Positions 15,295-23,792 are shown, counted from the stretch's first letter. The stretch: DNA of 42,103 nt from an uncultured Bacilli bacterium (GCA_944358525.1 CALVRI010000008.1:1-42103); one strand, 5' to 3'. Program-made: numbers and translations. Notes: generated from the letters alone by a model not told the origin.

Positions 15295-16023
15295 TTATAT
15301 TTTTTTGGAATTACTTTGAAAAGTTACTTGTTCAGTTGTTTGTTTTAAAAGGTCGCTTGGTCTACCGATTTCAACATCTATTGGTATGTTATATTTTTGT
15401 CTAATTGTATTTATTTGATCAAGTATCTTATTTAATTCTATCTGTTGATAATCATTTATTTTTTCTGGAAGCCATACTGTACTAGATGCATTAGAACATA
15501 ATTGAATAACAATATTACCAAGGGTAACTGCTTCTTCTTGCCAGTAAGTATCATCATTAAAGCTATAATAGTCTTTCATTTTATCTGAATTATTATATAA
15601 CAGATTATAAATGGAATTTAAAGCTGTATAATGGTTAACTTCTGCATTAGCAAAAATTATTTTGTCCTTAGTAATTACCCCAACCGCTCCATCTAACTCG
15701 CCAGTAAAAAAATTTTCCAAATTAAAGTTCGCATTTTCATGTAAAACTTCTTGCTCGATATACTTTTTATCACTTAAGGCTTCAAGAAAAGGAATAGAAT
15801 GCCCATTTTTTTGTAATGAGGCGGTTATAATTTTAAAACCATTTCTCTCTAAGTCTTCACTCACCAAGGGCATTTCAAAATCATATTTCATGTAAATTAC
15901 AATACTATTATTTTCTGGAAATATTTTATAATAACTTATATGATGGTTATTTTGTAAACAAAAGTCTAGTCTGTCAATATCTGCACTGGATATTTTTTCT
16001 AAACAAAGAGTTATTTCTTCCAT
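15295..16023 (-). CDS. Hypothetical cytoplasmic protein, coupled to superoxide reductase
   Basis: I do not recognise this 242-residue protein. It has no signal peptide and no membrane segment, and is acidic overall, with mixed alpha/beta character. It contains no cofactor-binding or nuclease motif that I can name. The central part has a GELDGAVGVITKDKIIFANAEV stretch suggestive of beta strands. Its ATG overlaps the superoxide-reductase stop by one base (TAATG), so the two are translationally coupled and probably functionally linked, for example in oxidative or redox response. There is no typical terminator directly after its stop. Confidence 0.7.
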   Translation of the reverse strand: MEEITLCLEKISSADIDRLDFCLQNNHHISYYKIFPENNSIVIYMKYDFEMPLVSEDLERNGFKIITASLQKNGHSIPFLEALSDKKYIEQEVLHENANFNLENFFTGELDGAVGVITKDKIIFANAEVNHYTALNSIYNLLYNNSDKMKDYYSFNDDTYWQEEAVTLGNIVIQLCSNASSTVWLPEKINDYQQIELNKILDQINTIRQKYNIPIDVEIGRPSDLLKQTTEQVTFQSNSKKI

Positions 16024-16394
16024 TAGTTAATTTCACTTTTCCAAAGACCATGTTTATTACAATATGCATATACTGTAGAATTTTCAACATATTCAAAGAA
16101 CCAAACTGGTTCATCACCTGGTTTAAAATTATGAATTTCAATGGTATCATCATATTCTAAAGCGACAAAGTTAATATAATGATCTTCATCCATTGGGTGC
16201 ATTACTTCACCTACTTTAACAATGATTTTGTTATCTCTAACCTCACAATTTGGTACATGTTTTTCTAAAGCAGCATCAACTGTATTAGGTGTTAATTCTA
16301 CCATTTTTTCACCACAGCAAAATAATGGACCGCCACCATTTACAATTATGGAAACTACATTTCCACATCTTTTGCATAAATAAAATTTTCTCAT
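16023..16394 (-). CDS. dfx: Desulfoferrodoxin-type superoxide reductase
   Basis: This 123-residue enzyme reduces superoxide to peroxide without making oxygen, typical of anaerobes. The N-terminal desulforedoxin centre has four cysteines (CKRCG near 7-10 and FCCG near 26-28). The C-terminal catalytic centre shows the histidine/cysteine ligands in VGEVMHPMDEDHYINF and AYCNKHGLW. Length matches two-centre desulfoferrodoxins. First of a two-gene unit with the unknown protein at 15295. The ATG follows a GGAGATGTTAAA site. A terminator hairpin upstream (16465-16499) separates it from the candidate 6S-like RNA. Confidence 0.93.
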   Translation of the reverse strand: MRKFYLCKRCGNVVSIIVNGGGPLFCCGEKMVELTPNTVDAALEKHVPNCEVRDNKIIVKVGEVMHPMDEDHYINFVALEYDDTIEIHNFKPGDEPVWFFEYVENSTVYAYCNKHGLWKSEIN

Positions 16395-16464
16395 TTTAAC
16401 ATCTCCATTCTTTTTTCTATTATCATTTTAATGGTTTATACAGTTTTAGTCAACTTTTTTATAC

Positions 16465-16499
16465 CAAAAAACGTGCCATCTGTCATAAAGCACGTTTTT
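16465..16499. terminator. Strong hairpin upstream of the superoxide reductase gene
   Basis: The stem AAAACGTGC/GCACGTTTT with a 13-nt loop has T-runs on both strands, six T on the minus strand. Read on the minus strand it would end transcripts coming from tRNA-Leu or the candidate 6S-like RNA before dfx. The 16500-16577 stretch shows no gene. Confidence 0.7.
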
Positions 16500-16577
16500 G
16501 GATGGGTTAAGATGAATTATAAATCGTATTGACAGTTACAACTTATAATTTTGTGTCAAGATCCCATATATGTACAT

Positions 16578-16761
16578 ATTACTTAATAGCTTGACAAATA
16601 GCAAATCCTTTCTTCCCCTATACTATACTTCCACATATAAGGTAAGTAAAGGAAATTAAATACTATCCATATTGTAAAATTTTTAATAAGTAATATATAC
16701 AGATTAAAAACTTTAGTTTATGGAACTGCAAGTAAATAAATATGCTATTCTACTAAGTAAT
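16578..16761 (-). ncRNA. Candidate 6S-like regulatory RNA (~184 nt)
   Basis: There is no open frame, but the minus-strand RNA folds as a long rod. A closing stem of 12 bp (16750-16761 with 16578-16589) continues as 7 bp (16743-16749 with 16597-16603), with a 7-nt bulge on the 3' side. A large asymmetric open loop follows (17 and 25 nt), then an inner stem TTCCATA with TATGTGGAA and a perfect 11-bp apical hairpin. Length, closing stem and central bubble are the layout of 6S RNA, which mimics an open promoter and binds sigma-A RNA polymerase. A consensus promoter places the transcript start at the first paired bases. The identification is from structure and length only; no conserved primary sequence was checked. 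Confidence 0.5.
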
Positions 16762-16764
16762 TTT

Positions 16765-16793
16765 ATAGTATCATGGTTTTTTATATATGTCAA
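16765..16793 (-). promoter_or_regulatory. Consensus promoter of the candidate 6S-like RNA
   Basis: Minus strand TTGACA (16788-16793), 17-nt spacer, TACTAT (16765-16770). The expected start is about 16758, at the beginning of the long closing stem. Confidence 0.7.
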
Positions 16794-16859
16794 TATATAT
16801 GAACATGAATGTGTAAACAAATGTATATGAAGAATCTTTAATAAGACTTTATTTTTTAT

Positions 16860-16945
16860 TGGTGCATGGGATGGGATTTGAACCCACACAAGGTCTCCCT
16901 CACTACCCCCTCAAAGTAGCGCGTCTACCATTCCGCCACCCATGC
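16860..16945 (-). tRNA. tRNA-Leu (anticodon GAG)
   Basis: The minus-strand cloverleaf has acceptor GCATGGG/CCCATGC, D-arm sequence TGGCGGAATGGTAGACGC, anticodon GAG (16910-16912) and a long variable arm as expected for leucine. The T loop is GTTCAAATC and CCA is encoded at 16860-16862. It starts 11 bp downstream of the rhodanese-like gene and is probably processed from that transcript, since no separate promoter stands out. Confidence 0.95.
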
Positions 16946-16950
16946 ATTTT

Positions 16951-16977
16951 GGAAAATTAATTGGTAACTAATTTTCC
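16951..16977 (-). other. Palindromic hairpin between the rhodanese-like gene and tRNA-Leu
   Basis: GGAAAATTA/TAATTTTCC with a 9-nt loop includes the stop codon of the rhodanese-like gene. It lacks a T-tract, so it is more likely an RNA stability or processing element ahead of the tRNA than a terminator. Confidence 0.4.
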
Positions 16978-17352
16978 ATCATATTTGGAGATGTCTCCTT
17001 CATAAATATTAGTATATCCCATATCTTCTAATACAAGTGCTGCTAGATGACTACGAGAATCGTTTTGAGAGTAAACAATGATTAATTTGTCTTTATCGTA
17101 TTTTATTTTACTTTCTAGCTCACTATATGGAATATTAATAGCTTTAGGAATATGAGCTTCATTATATTCGGAATCTGTCCTAACATCAATGATGATAATA
17201 TCATCTTGTTTTAGTAATTCATTGAAACTACTATTATTATTAATAATGGTAACTGGTTTTTGCAAACTTTTTGTGTATAAGATGATTAATATTAATATAA
17301 TTAATATTGCAACAATTATTTTGAATCCTTTATTTGAAAATATTTTTTCCAT
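16957..17352 (-). CDS. Membrane-anchored rhodanese-like protein, catalytic Cys replaced
   Basis: This 131-residue protein has one N-terminal transmembrane segment (about 9-29) and a rhodanese domain facing outside. IIIIDVRTDSEYNEAHIPKA and INIPYSEL are the typical CH2-type features. The active-site loop, normally with Cys (VYCxxGxRS), reads VYSQNDSRS, so the sulfur-carrying Cys is a Ser here. It is therefore unlikely to be a sulfurtransferase and may bind ligand or act structurally. It lies 1 bp after the ABC permease gene at the end of the uppS-cdsA-rseP transcript, with tRNA-Leu following. Confidence 0.8.
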   Translation of the reverse strand: MEKIFSNKGFKIIVAILIILILIILYTKSLQKPVTIINNNSSFNELLKQDDIIIIDVRTDSEYNEAHIPKAINIPYSELESKIKYDKDKLIIVYSQNDSRSHLAALVLEDMGYTNIYEGDISKYDGKLVTN

Positions 17353-17353
17353 A

Positions 17354-18664
17354 TTAATTTCCTTTCAAAGCTTTAAACATTTTTTTCCATAGATCTTTAG
17401 ATGAATAATTCAATATTCCTACTTTATAAATGCGCATTCCATATTTAAGTAAAGCACAGATTGTTATTATTAAAAGGATAATAGCAATTATTATTTCAAT
17501 TATTCCGATTTGTCCTAAAACTAATAATGACGGGGCTAAAATAGCTGAAATAAATGGTACAAACGATAAAATTTTGATAAATATAGAACCTTCAAACATA
17601 CCAGCCATCATAGCTAAGTAATAACCTATTAAAGAAATAATCACAATTGGCATTTGCATTTGTTGAAAGTCTTCAATGTTGGTTGTCATTGAAGCTAGAA
17701 TGCCAGCTAATAAGGCATAAGCTATAAAAGTTAAAATCATTAATATGAGGGCAAGAGGTATGATATAAGCTAAGGAAGAAGCAATATCACTTTGCATAAT
17801 AGAATTGATAATTTGTGATATATCGAAACCACCAGTACTTATAGAGCTACCAATAAAACTTCTAATGACAAAACCTATTATAGCATAAATGACTAAAAGA
17901 GCTGCTTGAATTAGGACAAACAAATTACTAGCAATTACTTTTGAAAACAAATGTGTTTTTGGTGAAACATTTGATATAATTATTTCCATACCTCTAGTTG
18001 TCTTTTCATCATTTATTTCAGCTCCAACCATTTGAACCAAAAACATGGTTAAGGCAAAAAATGGTAAAATTAATACTGGAAATACAGTACTCATAATCAT
18101 TTGAACATTTTCATCTTCACTTTTTTTACTTTTATCTAATATTTTTCTTTCTAAGGTTACTGGTGAAGATATTTTGGCAAGTTCTTCGGGACTTATATTA
18201 CTTTCTTGCATAGCAATAACTGTCTTAGTATTATTAATTATTGTAGATATACCAGCATAGGAAGTTGTATTTATATAGCTATCGGATATTAATGTGACTT
18301 TTATATAATTTTGCTTGTCATTATTAATTGTTAAATACCAAGCATCTTTATTATCTTTATCTTCAAAAATCTCTTCTGAGGATTTATCTGTTTTTTCTAA
18401 TTTAAAAGCATTTTCATCTTCATCGGTTAGATTTTTATAAGCACTATTTTGGTCATTTAAAATTTCATAAGTTTTGTTGGTATTATCTTTGACATAAATT
18501 ATTTGAGTTTCATCAAAATCACCACCAAAGAAACTTATTACTGCATCCATGTTTAAAATACCGATTATTAATATGGCAAATATAATATTAGCTATTAAGA
18601 ACCATTTGGTGTTTATTTTTCTTTTTAAACTTATTTTTGTTAAAAACTTTAATTTATTTGTCAT
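17354..18664 (-). CDS. ABC-2 type transporter permease (NatB-like)
   Basis: This protein of about 436 residues has one N-terminal transmembrane segment, a large extracytoplasmic domain (about 40-190), then five or six transmembrane helices. That layout is typical of NatB/ABC-2 exporters (MVGAEINDEKTTRGMEIIISN is the conserved coupling region). It pairs with the ATPase gene at 18654, overlapping it by 11 bp. The ATG at 18664 is chosen because AGGTGA lies 5 nt upstream; a GTG nine bases earlier is the alternative. The substrate is unknown; NatAB exports sodium, but many relatives handle peptides or drugs. Confidence 0.85.
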   Translation of the reverse strand: MTNKLKFLTKISLKRKINTKWFLIANIIFAILIIGILNMDAVISFFGGDFDETQIIYVKDNTNKTYEILNDQNSAYKNLTDEDENAFKLEKTDKSSEEIFEDKDNKDAWYLTINNDKQNYIKVTLISDSYINTTSYAGISTIINNTKTVIAMQESNISPEELAKISSPVTLERKILDKSKKSEDENVQMIMSTVFPVLILPFFALTMFLVQMVGAEINDEKTTRGMEIIISNVSPKTHLFSKVIASNLFVLIQAALLVIYAIIGFVIRSFIGSSISTGGFDISQIINSIMQSDIASSLAYIIPLALILMILTFIAYALLAGILASMTTNIEDFQQMQMPIVIISLIGYYLAMMAGMFEGSIFIKILSFVPFISAILAPSLLVLGQIGIIEIIIAIILLIITICALLKYGMRIYKVGILNYSSKDLWKKMFKALKGN

Positions 18665-19553
18665 AAGTTTCACCTACTGTTTCGATGAATATTTCGTTTA
18701 AACTTGGTTCATCTACACTAAATTTAGTAATATTTTTGCCTTTACTTACTATTTCAAATACTTTACTGGCAATACTTTCATCTTTTATTTTTATTTGGTA
18801 TGTAAAATTGTTCAAAGTAACTGATAAAACACCATCAATATTTTTTATAGATTCTACATCAATATCGCCAATTACTTCAATATTTTTTTTGCGATATTTT
18901 TGTTTGATATCTTTTAAATAACCAGATAAAACAGTTTTTCCATTTTTTAAAACTACTAACTTTTTACAAAAAAGTTCAACGTGTTCCATCCTATGAGATG
19001 AGAAGATAATAATACTACCATTTTCAGCCATCTCCTTTATTTGATTTTTAAACATTTCAACGTTGAATGGGTCTAAACCGGAAAATGGTTCATCTAAGAT
19101 TAATAATTTTGGATCATTTATGATAGCTGTTATAAATTGAATTTTTTGTTGATTACCTTTGGATAATTCTTTGATTTTCTTATCTTTATACTCTTCGATT
19201 TTGAATTTTTTAAGTAAGTTATCTAATTTGTTTAAGATATCTTTTTCTTTCATTCCTTTTAAAGTACCATAGTAAATGCACTGTTCTTTAACTGTCATTT
19301 TAGTAAGTAAACTACGTTCTTCTGTTAAAAAACCTATTTTATCAGTTATATTATAATCTATGGGCTTACCATTTAAAGTTATTTTGCCACTAATTGGCGC
19401 TAAGAGTCCTATTATCATTCTAAAGGTGGTGGTTTTTCCTGCTCCATTTACACCTAAAAGACCAAAGATTTCTCCTTCTTTAACTTCAAATGACAAATTA
19501 TCAACAGCTAGGAAATCACCATAATATTTTGTAATGTTTTCTACTTTAAGCAT
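18654..19553 (-). CDS. ABC transporter ATP-binding protein (NatA-like)
   Basis: This ATPase subunit of about 299 residues has Walker A GLLGVNGAGKTT, signature LSKGNQQKI, Walker B LLILDEPFSGLD and the switch histidine in IFSSHRM. The C-terminal extension (about 215-299) is typical of the DUF4162/NatA exporter group. It overlaps its permease gene and begins 8 bp after rseP, in the same transcript. The ATG at 19553 has AGGTGA just upstream. It would energise export through the 17354 permease. Confidence 0.92.
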   Translation of the reverse strand: MLKVENITKYYGDFLAVDNLSFEVKEGEIFGLLGVNGAGKTTTFRMIIGLLAPISGKITLNGKPIDYNITDKIGFLTEERSLLTKMTVKEQCIYYGTLKGMKEKDILNKLDNLLKKFKIEEYKDKKIKELSKGNQQKIQFITAIINDPKLLILDEPFSGLDPFNVEMFKNQIKEMAENGSIIIFSSHRMEHVELFCKKLVVLKNGKTVLSGYLKDIKQKYRKKNIEVIGDIDVESIKNIDGVLSVTLNNFTYQIKIKDESIASKVFEIVSKGKNITKFSVDEPSLNEIFIETVGETYDK

Positions 19554-19561
19554 CAAATCAC

Positions 19562-20608
19562 CTATTTAATTAGTCTAATTATATCGTTATATGTTATTAA
19601 AATCATTAGAGCCATAAGCAAGAAGAAGCCTATGGAATGAATAGTATTTTCTAATTTTGGATCCACTGGTTTTCCTTTGATTTTTTCAATTATAATAAAT
19701 AGTAATCTTCCACCATCAAAGGCTGGAAGTGGTAATAGATTAATAAATCCAACATTAACACTTAATAAAGCTGTTAGACTTAAAAGTGACCATATACCTG
19801 AACTGGCAGCTGTTCCAACAATACCAAATATACCAACAGGTCCTGATAAAGCTGTTAAGTTTAAATTACCAGTTACTAAGTATGCAATTATTAAAATCAT
19901 TTGATGGAGTAAACTTAAGGTTTTAGAAAAAGCATATTTTAGTGATGCGAAAAATCCTGTTTCTACTTCATCGGTAATCGTAAAACCATATCTATATATT
20001 TCTTCCCCATTTTCTTTTACTTTTTTTGGAGTTAGATTAATAGTTTTGGTTTCACCATCACGTTCTACTTCTAACTTGATATCTTCACCCGTATTTACTT
20101 GAAGCTGTAAAGCTAAAGTATCATAGGTACTGGCATCTTTACCATTTAATTTTAAAATTCTATCTCCTGTTTTTAAACCAGATGTATATGCGGGATATTC
20201 TTTATCGATTTCCCCAACTAGAGCTTTGTTTTGTGGAGCACCAGTAAATAAAGCAATAATAAAGAAAAGAACAATAGCTAAAATAAAGTTATTCATAATA
20301 CCAGCAATAACTGTCATAAATTTTTGTCCAAAGGTTTTAACACTAAATTTTTTATCCTTCGGAACTTCTGGATCATCTTCGATTTCTTCTCCAGCCATTT
20401 GGACAAAACCTCCAATTGGAATCAATCTAATGGAATATTCAGTCTCATCATTTTTTCTTGTCCATTTAAATATTCTCGGACCCATGCCGATTGAAAATTC
20501 ATAAACATAAATTCCTGCTTTTTTAGCAAATATAAAATGACCAAATTCATGAATTAAAACTATTACACCTAAAATTAGAATAAAATAAATAAATGTAAGT
20601 AATGTCAT
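19562..20608 (-). CDS. rseP: RIP site-2 zinc metalloprotease RseP
   Basis: This 348-residue polytopic protease cuts proteins within the membrane. HEFGH near residue 20 in the first transmembrane helix and LPLPAFDGGRLLF near 295 supply the metal ligands. A single PDZ domain lies at about 130-215. Length matches the Gram-positive type (RasP). In Bacillus it cleaves anti-sigma factors, FtsL and signal-peptide remnants. It follows cdsA by 13 bp. The usual dxr gene between cdsA and rseP is absent here. Confidence 0.95.
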   Translation of the reverse strand: MTLLTFIYFILILGVIVLIHEFGHFIFAKKAGIYVYEFSIGMGPRIFKWTRKNDETEYSIRLIPIGGFVQMAGEEIEDDPEVPKDKKFSVKTFGQKFMTVIAGIMNNFILAIVLFFIIALFTGAPQNKALVGEIDKEYPAYTSGLKTGDRILKLNGKDASTYDTLALQLQVNTGEDIKLEVERDGETKTINLTPKKVKENGEEIYRYGFTITDEVETGFFASLKYAFSKTLSLLHQMILIIAYLVTGNLNLTALSGPVGIFGIVGTAASSGIWSLLSLTALLSVNVGFINLLPLPAFDGGRLLFIIIEKIKGKPVDPKLENTIHSIGFFLLMALMILITYNDIIRLIK

Positions 20609-20621
20609 TAAATCACCCCTT

Positions 20622-21422
20622 TTATATAATTGTTATAAAGAACATAAATCCTAATAATACAAAGATTATGCTGTCTAATCTATCTAGTATTCCGCCATGA
20701 CCTGGTATTAAGTTAGAAAAATCTTTTTTACCAAAATAACGTTTAATTGCTGAGAACACTAAATCACCATATTGTCCAAGTAATGATAGGAATGTACAAA
20801 TGGCAAGTATTTCTATTTTTGAAAAGGTTGGATCTATTACAGTATGGTGGAACATAGCTCCAATAAATACTCCCATAATTGTTCCGCCTATCATTCCTTC
20901 AACTGTTTTCTTTGGTGATATTTCTTCTAGTAATTTATGTTTACCGATAAGCATTCCTGTTACATAAGCGAAAATATCGGTGGCCATTGGTATTAATAGT
21001 AAAAATATTAGTAAATTTAAATCAATTGAACGAACTAAAATCAACAGTGACATGGATATTCCTAAAAATAGTAATGCGCCAATTAAGAAGAAAGCATCAT
21101 TAATACTATATTTAGAACGTTCGTGATAAAATACTGTAGGTATTAGAAAAGCCATAAATAAAGCAGATAAAATACGATAATCTAAAGTAAAAACATTTGA
21201 TGGATCTTTAGAATTAGCAACTAATATTACGGTTATAAAAATATATGCGATTAATTGAATAAAAATTGGCAATTGTTTTTTACTTGATTTAATATCTAAA
21301 AATTCTTTTAAGGCAATTAGTGAAATGACATAAACTCCTATATTGAAGGCTGCTTCACCTATAGCAATTAATGGAACAACTATAGCTAGAGCAACTATTG
21401 CACTAATTATTCTTGTTTTCAT
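20622..21422 (-). CDS. cdsA: Phosphatidate cytidylyltransferase
   Basis: This 266-residue integral membrane enzyme makes CDP-diacylglycerol, the precursor of phosphatidylglycerol and cardiolipin. It has about seven to eight transmembrane segments and the CDS signature at the C-terminus (SAIKRYFGKKDFSNLIPGHG then GILDRLDS). The ATG at 21422 follows GGAGGTATCGATT. It overlaps uppS by 20 bp. Its product feeds, through PG, the cardiolipin synthase at 3298 and the sulfatase at 32088. Confidence 0.95.
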   Translation of the reverse strand: MKTRIISAIVALAIVVPLIAIGEAAFNIGVYVISLIALKEFLDIKSSKKQLPIFIQLIAYIFITVILVANSKDPSNVFTLDYRILSALFMAFLIPTVFYHERSKYSINDAFFLIGALLFLGISMSLLILVRSIDLNLLIFLLLIPMATDIFAYVTGMLIGKHKLLEEISPKKTVEGMIGGTIMGVFIGAMFHHTVIDPTFSKIEILAICTFLSLLGQYGDLVFSAIKRYFGKKDFSNLIPGHGGILDRLDSIIFVLLGFMFFITII

Positions 21423-22134
21423 AATCGATACCTCCAAATCTTCTATCGCGTTTTGTATATTCTATAATAGCTTTATCGAATTCTTTTTCATCAAAGTCTG
21501 GAAAATAGGTTTTTGGAAAATAGAATTCAGCATATGAATTTTGCCATAACATGAAGTTACTTAATCTTTGCTCGCCAGATGTTCTTATCATTAAATCAAC
21601 TGGTGGTAAATCTTGATATAAATATTTACTAAACGTATCTTCATCTAATTTATTTATATCTAATTTACCATTTTCGACATCTTCAACTATTTTTTTTGTA
21701 GCATCTATTATTTCAGCATGACCGCCATAATTGAAACAAATATTAAATACTCTATCTTTGTATATACTTGTTTCTTCTTCAATTTTTTTCATGGCTTTAA
21801 CAACCTTGTCTGATAGATTGTCTTTCCTTCCTGAAAAAATAGCTTTTATTTTTTCTTCGTGACAAAATTCTAATATTTCTTTTAATTTTCCTACCAATAA
21901 ATTCATTAGGAAACTTACTTCCCTTTGACTTCTTTTGAAATTTTCAGTTGAAAATAAATAAGCACTTAAATATTTTATATTTTTGGAAAATATATAGGCA
22001 CTTAATCTTTTTACATTTAAAAATCCCTCATTATGTCCTTCACTTCTAGACATCCCTTTTTCAGTAGCCCATCTTCCATTACCATCAACAATGATAGCAA
22101 CGTGATTTGGAACTTTTAATTTTGAATAATCCAT
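21403..22134 (-). CDS. uppS: Undecaprenyl (isoprenyl) diphosphate synthase
   Basis: This 243-residue cis-prenyltransferase makes the C55 lipid carrier for wall synthesis. HVAIIVDGNGRWATEKG near residue 12 carries the catalytic Asp and the Asn-Gly-Arg-Trp set. LMIRTSGEQRLSNFMLWQ and AEFYFPKTYFPDF near the end bind the second substrate. It is the first gene of the uppS-cdsA-rseP-ABC-rhodanese transcript. The frr and pyrH genes that often precede it are not here; an L,D-transpeptidase and tsf are upstream instead. Confidence 0.96.
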   Translation of the reverse strand: MDYSKLKVPNHVAIIVDGNGRWATEKGMSRSEGHNEGFLNVKRLSAYIFSKNIKYLSAYLFSTENFKRSQREVSFLMNLLVGKLKEILEFCHEEKIKAIFSGRKDNLSDKVVKAMKKIEEETSIYKDRVFNICFNYGGHAEIIDATKKIVEDVENGKLDINKLDEDTFSKYLYQDLPPVDLMIRTSGEQRLSNFMLWQNSYAEFYFPKTYFPDFDEKEFDKAIIEYTKRDRRFGGIDYENKNN

Positions 22135-22235
22135 TTTACTACCTCACTATCCATTATTAATTATAATATATTTTTACTTTTAAAACAATGATATTGATGA
22201 TTTTTAAAGCGGTTTACAAAAAATAAAGCTTTGAT

Positions 22236-22829
22236 TTAATTGTATTTTCTTTTTATAATTATTTGAGGATTTTTATTTCTATTTAAAAAGTTTAAGATAA
22301 AAAGCATTTCTTCTTTGGGAATAGCGACACATCCACCAGTATATCCTTTATCACCTAGGCAGTGGAGGAATATAGCAGAGCCTTTACCTACTCCATCATC
22401 GTATTTTTCACCATCGACATTATATTCAATATAAACAGCATATTCATATTGTTTCGGATAATCTATTAGGTGCTCAGCGGATGAAAATTCTTTTTGATTT
22501 GTATTTACTATATACGGATATTTAAAAGTATTTATGTATTCATTTAAGCTCACTAAATTATTATAATACTTGGAATTTGGATCATCGACCCAATAATGGT
22601 TTGAACTTATTTTAATGTATGGGTATTTTATTTTTAAATCATGAGTTCCAAAGGCAATTCCAAGATTAAATTTACCTAGTGGGGTTGTGACAGAGCCTTC
22701 ATAGGTATGATTACTTACACCATTTTGTCCTATTTCAACATGGTTTATCTCTTTAATAAGATTATTATCTTCATAGATTTTCATGATGTTTGTGTTTCCT
22801 ACTTCTATGATAATTAATTGATTATTCAT
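22236..22829 (-). CDS. L,D-transpeptidase catalytic domain (YkuD-like) protein
   Basis: In this 197-residue protein the C-terminal part has IFLHCLGDKGYTGGCVAIP, the YkuD/ErfK pattern with catalytic Cys in GGCV and an upstream His. TPLGKFNLG earlier is the conserved TPxGxF block. Such enzymes form 3-3 crosslinks in peptidoglycan or anchor proteins to it. Odd points: no signal peptide or membrane anchor is seen, and the His-Cys spacing is short. It may be exported by another route, start upstream of what is visible, or work on a cytoplasmic or released fragment. It is a single gene between tsf and uppS. Confidence 0.75.
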   Translation of the reverse strand: MNNQLIIIEVGNTNIMKIYEDNNLIKEINHVEIGQNGVSNHTYEGSVTTPLGKFNLGIAFGTHDLKIKYPYIKISSNHYWVDDPNSKYYNNLVSLNEYINTFKYPYIVNTNQKEFSSAEHLIDYPKQYEYAVYIEYNVDGEKYDDGVGKGSAIFLHCLGDKGYTGGCVAIPKEEMLFILNFLNRNKNPQIIIKRKYN

Positions 22830-22844
22830 ATTTTTTCTCCTTTA

Positions 22845-22871
22845 GAAAAAAAAGTATCACTTTGGATACTT
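22845..22871 (-). terminator. Terminator after tsf
   Basis: The stem AGTATC/GATACT with a short loop is followed by eight T on the minus strand and abuts the tsf stop codon. Confidence 0.85.
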
Positions 22872-23739
22872 ATTTCATTTGTTTTGCTACTTCTTCGGCA
22901 AAGTTTTCTTCTTTCTTTTCCATTCCTTCGCCTACTTCAAAGCGGTACATAGCAACGACTTTTCCACCGTTATTTTTAGCATATGTTTTAACATTAATAT
23001 CGCTATCTTTAACAAATGGTTGTTCTTCTAGGCAAATTTCTTTATAGAATTTATTAAGTCTACCTTGTACCATTTTTTCAGCGATTTCAGCTGGTTTTCC
23101 TTCGTTCATAGCTTGTTCTTTTAGAACTGTTTTTTCTTTTTCTAATACATCAGCTGGAACATCAGATTCACTTACATAACTTGGACGCATTGCAGCAGCA
23201 TGCATAGCAATATCTTTAGCAACAGTACTGTCTGTTCCTTCTGTTACGATTAAAACTGCAATTTTGCCACCCATGTGGATGTATTCACCAAAGCTTTCAC
23301 TATCATTTTTAGTTACTTTAGCAAATCTTCTTAATGATAATTTTTCACCAATTTTAGCAGTTTTTGCAATAATGAAATCATTGATAGTTCCTTCTTCATA
23401 AGGTAAGTTTAAAACTTCATCTAAAGTTTTGGCATCACTTTTAATAATAGTTTTTAAAGTTTCGCTTACTAATTCTTGGAACTCAGCATTTTTAGCAACA
23501 AAATCTGTTTCAGAGTTCATTTCTAAAATAACAGCATCATTTCCTTCAGTTAAAATAGCAGCAACACCTTCGGCAGCAATTCTATCAGCTTTTTTAGCGG
23601 CTTTAGAGATACCTTTTTCTCTTAACCAATCAACAGCTTCATCAATACTACCATTTGTAGCTTCTAATGCTTTTTTACAATCAAGCATTCCTGCTCCAGT
23701 TTTCTCTCTTAGTTCTTTGACTAAACTTGCACTAATCAT
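22870..23739 (-). CDS. tsf: Translation elongation factor Ts
   Basis: This 289-residue guanine-nucleotide exchange factor recycles EF-Tu-GDP. The N-terminal UBA-like domain contains LREKTGAGMLDCKKALE. The core has VILEMNSETDFVAKN, the Asp-Phe pair that inserts into EF-Tu. Length is typical of Bacilli. It follows rpsB as in nearly all bacteria, with a hairpin in the gap that may lower read-through. The ATG follows AGGAGGATAAAT. Confidence 0.97.
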   Translation of the reverse strand: MISASLVKELREKTGAGMLDCKKALEATNGSIDEAVDWLREKGISKAAKKADRIAAEGVAAILTEGNDAVILEMNSETDFVAKNAEFQELVSETLKTIIKSDAKTLDEVLNLPYEEGTINDFIIAKTAKIGEKLSLRRFAKVTKNDSESFGEYIHMGGKIAVLIVTEGTDSTVAKDIAMHAAAMRPSYVSESDVPADVLEKEKTVLKEQAMNEGKPAEIAEKMVQGRLNKFYKEICLEEQPFVKDSDINVKTYAKNNGGKVVAMYRFEVGEGMEKKEENFAEEVAKQMK

Positions 23740-23761
23740 ATTTATCCTCCTCTTTTTATTT

Positions 23762-23785
23762 AAAAAAGATGACTTTACGTCACCT
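23762..23785 (-). terminator. Hairpin between rpsB and tsf (attenuator or partial terminator)
   Basis: The stem AGGTGAC/GTCATCT with a 5-nt loop is followed by TTTTT on the minus strand. It sits in the 53-bp gap between two genes normally co-transcribed, so it probably reduces tsf relative to rpsB. Confidence 0.65.
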
Positions 23786-23792
23786 TTATTTA

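Noticed and set aside
16500-16860. tmRNA or RNase P RNA in the dfx/tRNA-Leu gap
   Set aside because: There is no tRNA-like ends or tag frame for tmRNA, and none of the conserved RNase P core motifs; length and fold fit a 6S-like RNA better.
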